Translations under genes and position numbers: made by a program
Assembly: GCF_014202315.1 (NCBI RefSeq)
Contig: NZ_JACHGN010000004.1
Span: 496,001-560,000, forward strand
DNA: 64,000 nucleotides
Direction of reading: 5' to 3'
From: Thermocatellispora tengchongensis
GTDB lineage: Bacteria; Actinomycetota; Actinomycetes; Streptosporangiales; Streptosporangiaceae
Part shown: one piece after another, positions 61,602 to 64,000 of the stretch
Position numbering within the stretch: position 1 is the stretch's first letter
How the letters are laid out: every line of letters begins with the position of its first letter
The notes under the pieces: generated by a model
What the model saw: only the letters and a program-made list of their open reading frames with translations
Told to the model about the DNA's origin: nothing
Database searches by the model: none

Positions 61602-63200
61602 TTGAAGCGCATCCTCATCCCGGCCAGTGGCGCCGTTCTGGCCACTGGTCTGCTCGCTGCTGGTCTGGCCACCACCGCTCAGGCCGCTCCCGACTGGAGC
61701 ACCGACCCGCTGGCGGGCGCGGGCGCTCCGGCCTACTCCGTCGCCAAGTTCTGGCTCGACGCCAACGGCGCTGCGCTGAAGAAGGCGAAGGAGTACCAGT
61801 GGGACGCCAAGGAGGTCACGAAGCTGGTCTCCGGTGGCGGCTATAGCCCCGACGGCAAGCCGGGCCTCACCGCCCCGATCGGCCAGGAGAAGGTCACCCC
61901 GACCAAGGTCAAGAACATCAACCTGCCGAAGACCATCGGCAAGGTGTTCTTCGTCGACACCAAGGGCAACCTGAACTGGTGCTCCGCCACCTCGATCCAG
62001 TCGAAGTACCGCAACCTGGTTGCGACCGCTGGCCACTGCGTCTACGACGTTGCTGGCAACGGTGACGTCCTCAAGCACTGGGTCTTCGTCCCGGGCTACT
62101 ACCAGGGCAAGGCTCCTTGGGGCGTCTACGTGGGTAAGCAGGCCTTCACCCACTACGACTTCGACAACTACGAGGACTGGGACCGCGACTACGCGTTCGT
62201 CACCGTCTACAACGGCATCTCCATCGCCGGCGAGAAGCAGGTGACGAAGAGCGAGTACGACGGGTACAAGGGCGACAAGTACATCGAGTCCAAGCCCATC
62301 ACCAAGGAGGAGTACGAGGCCGGCGTCGACAAGTACGGCCCGTACGGTCCCTTCTGGAAGAAGCCGTCCGACCCCAACGTCGCGACGGTTGCCAAGCCGG
62401 CCGACGCCGACAAGAACGTCGAGAAGTACATCTCCGAGGGCATCAACGGTGTGAAGCTCACCTCCGTTGAGGTCACCGAGTCGGTGTACAACGCCGCTCC
62501 GAGCGGCCTGGACAACAACGCCAAGTTCGAGCGTCTGTCCGAGGCTTACGCGATCAGCCAGGAGGAGTACAAGAAGCTCCTGGCCGAGAAGGCGGACGGC
62601 AAGTTCCTCGGCAAGGTGTGGGCCGAGAAGGACAAGAACGGCAACGAGATCTCCTGGCACGCCCAGCGCTTCTTCGTGAAGAAGTGGGTCAAGACCAGCG
62701 TTGTCGAGCTGTACTTCGTCGACCAGTACTTCATCCAGTTCGTGGCGGACAAGGGCCGTCTCGGCGACAACGTCGGTGGCCAGGGCTTCGCCTGGAACCA
62801 GAAGACCGGCCAGCCGGTCTTCGTGTTCGGCTACCCGGCCGCGCCCCACGCGGACGGCAACAAGCCGTACACCGGTGTCACGCCGAAGTGGTGCTACAGC
62901 GCCAAGCCGAGCGGCAAGGTCTACACCGCCGCTGCGTACAAGGTCGAGGAGCACGTTGCGATCAAGTGCGCGATGACCGGGGGCGCCGACGGTGGCCCGT
63001 GGCTCATCAAGTACAACAACAACAAGCGTCTCGGCTACGTCAACGGCGTGACCAGCCTGTTCGGCGACCAGGACCAGAACGGCCGCGTCGACGCGATCTC
63101 CTCCGCCTACTTCGACGGTGAGACCGCTGCGATCTACGCCAAGGCCGCCAACGTGTGGTCCGGCAAGATCGTCGGCCCCAAGGGCGAGATCCTCAAGTAA
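61602..63200 (+). CDS. Secreted trypsin-fold protein, long form with Ser-to-Asp active site (paralogue 4)
   Basis: Exported protein of 532 residues with the same layout as paralogue 2: signal about 1-27, propeptide, His145 (TAGHCVYD), Asp196 (RDYAFVTV), then the Lys/Tyr-rich insert (SEYDGYKGDKY, YEAGVDKYGPYGPFWKK, VKTSVVELYFVDQYF). The catalytic Ser motif GASGGP is GADGGP here, with codon GAC giving Asp463, so it should not work as a serine protease. Cys residues and fold motifs are otherwise kept. Codons with final T (GCT, GTT, GGT) are clearly more frequent than in its neighbours. TTG start with AAGGAG. It may be a decoy, inhibitor-binding protein or structural protein. Confidence 0.9.
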   Translation: MKRILIPASGAVLATGLLAAGLATTAQAAPDWSTDPLAGAGAPAYSVAKFWLDANGAALKKAKEYQWDAKEVTKLVSGGGYSPDGKPGLTAPIGQEKVTPTKVKNINLPKTIGKVFFVDTKGNLNWCSATSIQSKYRNLVATAGHCVYDVAGNGDVLKHWVFVPGYYQGKAPWGVYVGKQAFTHYDFDNYEDWDRDYAFVTVYNGISIAGEKQVTKSEYDGYKGDKYIESKPITKEEYEAGVDKYGPYGPFWKKPSDPNVATVAKPADADKNVEKYISEGINGVKLTSVEVTESVYNAAPSGLDNNAKFERLSEAYAISQEEYKKLLAEKADGKFLGKVWAEKDKNGNEISWHAQRFFVKKWVKTSVVELYFVDQYFIQFVADKGRLGDNVGGQGFAWNQKTGQPVFVFGYPAAPHADGNKPYTGVTPKWCYSAKPSGKVYTAAAYKVEEHVAIKCAMTGGADGGPWLIKYNNNKRLGYVNGVTSLFGDQDQNGRVDAISSAYFDGETAAIYAKAANVWSGKIVGPKGEILK

Positions 63201-63252
63201 GACCGAGGATTGACGAGGACGAGGGTCCAAACCTCTGACTCGACAGCTTCAC

Positions 63253-63282
63253 CACAAGGCCCGGCTTCGGCCGGGCCTTGTG
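63253..63282 (+). terminator. Terminator of paralogue 4
   Basis: CACAAGGCCCGGC and GCCGGGCCTTGTG form a perfect 13-bp stem with a TTCG loop, followed by CCTTTTCT. Confidence 0.93.
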
Positions 63283-63478
63283 CCTTTTCTGGCGCGATTT
63301 CCCGACGTCACCCCAGGTCCGTGCCAGGTTTACCGACCGCCGGTCACGATCACGTAACGGTAGATCTTTTTTGATCGTTGACCTTTCAGCGTGCGGATCA
63401 CCTCGGTATGGTCCTGAGCATCCCTTTTCTGACGCGTGGGACGCATGAGGCGTCCGCGACAGCGCAAGGAGCTCCCCC

Positions 63479-64000
63479 TTGAAGACCCCAGCAAAGCGCT
63501 TGGCCCTCCCCTTCGCCGGCGCCCTGGTCACCAGTAGCCTGATCGGCGCGTCCTTCGCGGGGTCCGCTCAGGCCGCCCCCGACTGGTCCAGCGACCCCCT
63601 GACGAACAAGCGTCCCGAGGCGTACGCCGTCGCGAACTTCTGGCTCGACGCCAACGGTGCGGCGCTGAAGAAGGCGAGCCAGTACAACTGGGACGCCAAG
63701 GACGTCACCAAGCTGGTACGCGGCAGCGGCGACGCGGCCGACGGCAAGCCCGGCACCGTAGCCCCGATCGGCGGCCAGAGCGGCCCCGCGGCCAAGGTGA
63801 AGAACATCAACCTGCCGAAGACCATCGGCAAGGTCTTCTTCGTCACCAGCAAGGGCGAGTACCGCTGGTGCTCGGCCACCTCCATCCAGGCTCGCTACCG
63901 CAACCTGGTCGCCACGGCCGGCCACTGCGTCTACGACATCGACGGCAACGAAGACGTCATGCGCAACTGGGTCTTCGTCCCCGGCTACTACCAGGGCAAG
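63479..64000 (+). CDS. Secreted trypsin-like protease (paralogue 5, cut by the window end)
   Basis: The first 174 residues are visible. Signal peptide about 1-32, then APDWSSDPLTN and a propeptide very close to that of paralogue 4 (NFWLDANGAALKKASQYNWDAK). His149 (TAGHCVYD) is present. Whether the insert and the catalytic Ser exist lies beyond the window. The TTG start at 63479 follows AAGGAG, and the leader is shared with paralogue 4, so the two genes look like a recent tandem duplication. Confidence 0.88.
   Translation, partial: MKTPAKRLALPFAGALVTSSLIGASFAGSAQAAPDWSSDPLTNKRPEAYAVANFWLDANGAALKKASQYNWDAKDVTKLVRGSGDAADGKPGTVAPIGGQSGPAAKVKNINLPKTIGKVFFVTSKGEYRWCSATSIQARYRNLVATAGHCVYDIDGNEDVMRNWVFVPGYYQGK

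Overview
This 64 kb window is very GC-rich and comes from an aerobic, soil-type actinobacterium, most likely a Streptosporangiales relative (for example the Nonomuraea or Microbispora group). That placement is an inference. It rests on the multifunctional KGD-type 2-oxoglutarate enzyme, the many GTG and TTG starts with GGAGG ribosome sites, a perfect CebR-type operator, KstR-like operators, an SSI-type protease inhibitor, a SnoaL-tailed ECF sigma factor and RHS-type toxin remnants. No tRNA, rRNA, CRISPR array or replication origin was seen.

Layout. 1-5.3 kb: the 5' part of an L-fuconate dehydratase gene, a KstR-boxed cytochrome P450, a small HTH protein with an alpha/beta hydrolase behind a KstR2-like palindrome, and an NmrA-type reductase. 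5.3-6.8 kb: a non-coding, low-complexity duplication. 6.8-10.1 kb: a methyltransferase, a DUF559-type nuclease-like protein, a DHFR/RibD-like reductase and an ECF sigma factor. 10.1-17.9 kb: a glycan-type cluster with GDP-mannose dehydratase, GT4 glycosyltransferase, methyltransferase, an alpha/alpha-toroid protein, a KS-AT didomain that has lost both nucleophiles, and a second methyltransferase. 18-20 kb: an F420/FMN split-barrel protein, a 3Fe-4S ferredoxin and a zinc alcohol dehydrogenase.

20.6-32.4 kb is a carbohydrate locus. A TIM-barrel isomerase, a Gfo/Idh/MocA oxidoreductase, a Tat lipoprotein binding protein, a permease, an ATPase and a ROK repressor run leftward. A Tat-exported TIM-barrel protein and a large secreted ThuA / sugar-dehydrogenase / PKD / CBM6 protein run rightward. 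Together they suggest uptake and oxidation-based processing of a glycoside. 32.5-37.4 kb carries an SDR, a DapB-like reductase, two flavin reductases and a metallo-beta-lactamase-fold hydrolase, consistent with lipid or steroid-type catabolism. 37.4-41.8 kb has an MFS exporter with its ArsR-type regulator and a secreted GH9 cellulase under a CebR box. 41.9-46.8 kb has a B3/B4-domain protein, the KGD enzyme and a small DUF6104-like protein. 47-50.8 kb has a DUF4097 / PadR pair, a quinone-oxidoreductase-like protein and an anchored unknown.

The right end (51.2-64 kb) is the most unusual part. Five secreted trypsin-fold paralogues lie in the same orientation. Two carry an inserted segment of about 160 residues between the catalytic Asp and Ser, and one of those has Asp in place of the catalytic Ser. 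Two adjacent genes share a conserved leader hairpin, and one has a perfect CRP-type palindrome upstream. An SSI-like protease inhibitor sits among them, divergent from a protease. The array is interrupted by a collapsed RHS toxin locus: the secretion N-terminus, a barnase-like toxin tip and a barstar-domain immunity protein. This locus is flanked by two copies of a protease-type terminator sequence. Across the window, short tandem arrays with an exact 15-nt period recur at five places, two of them starting at a gene's stop codon.
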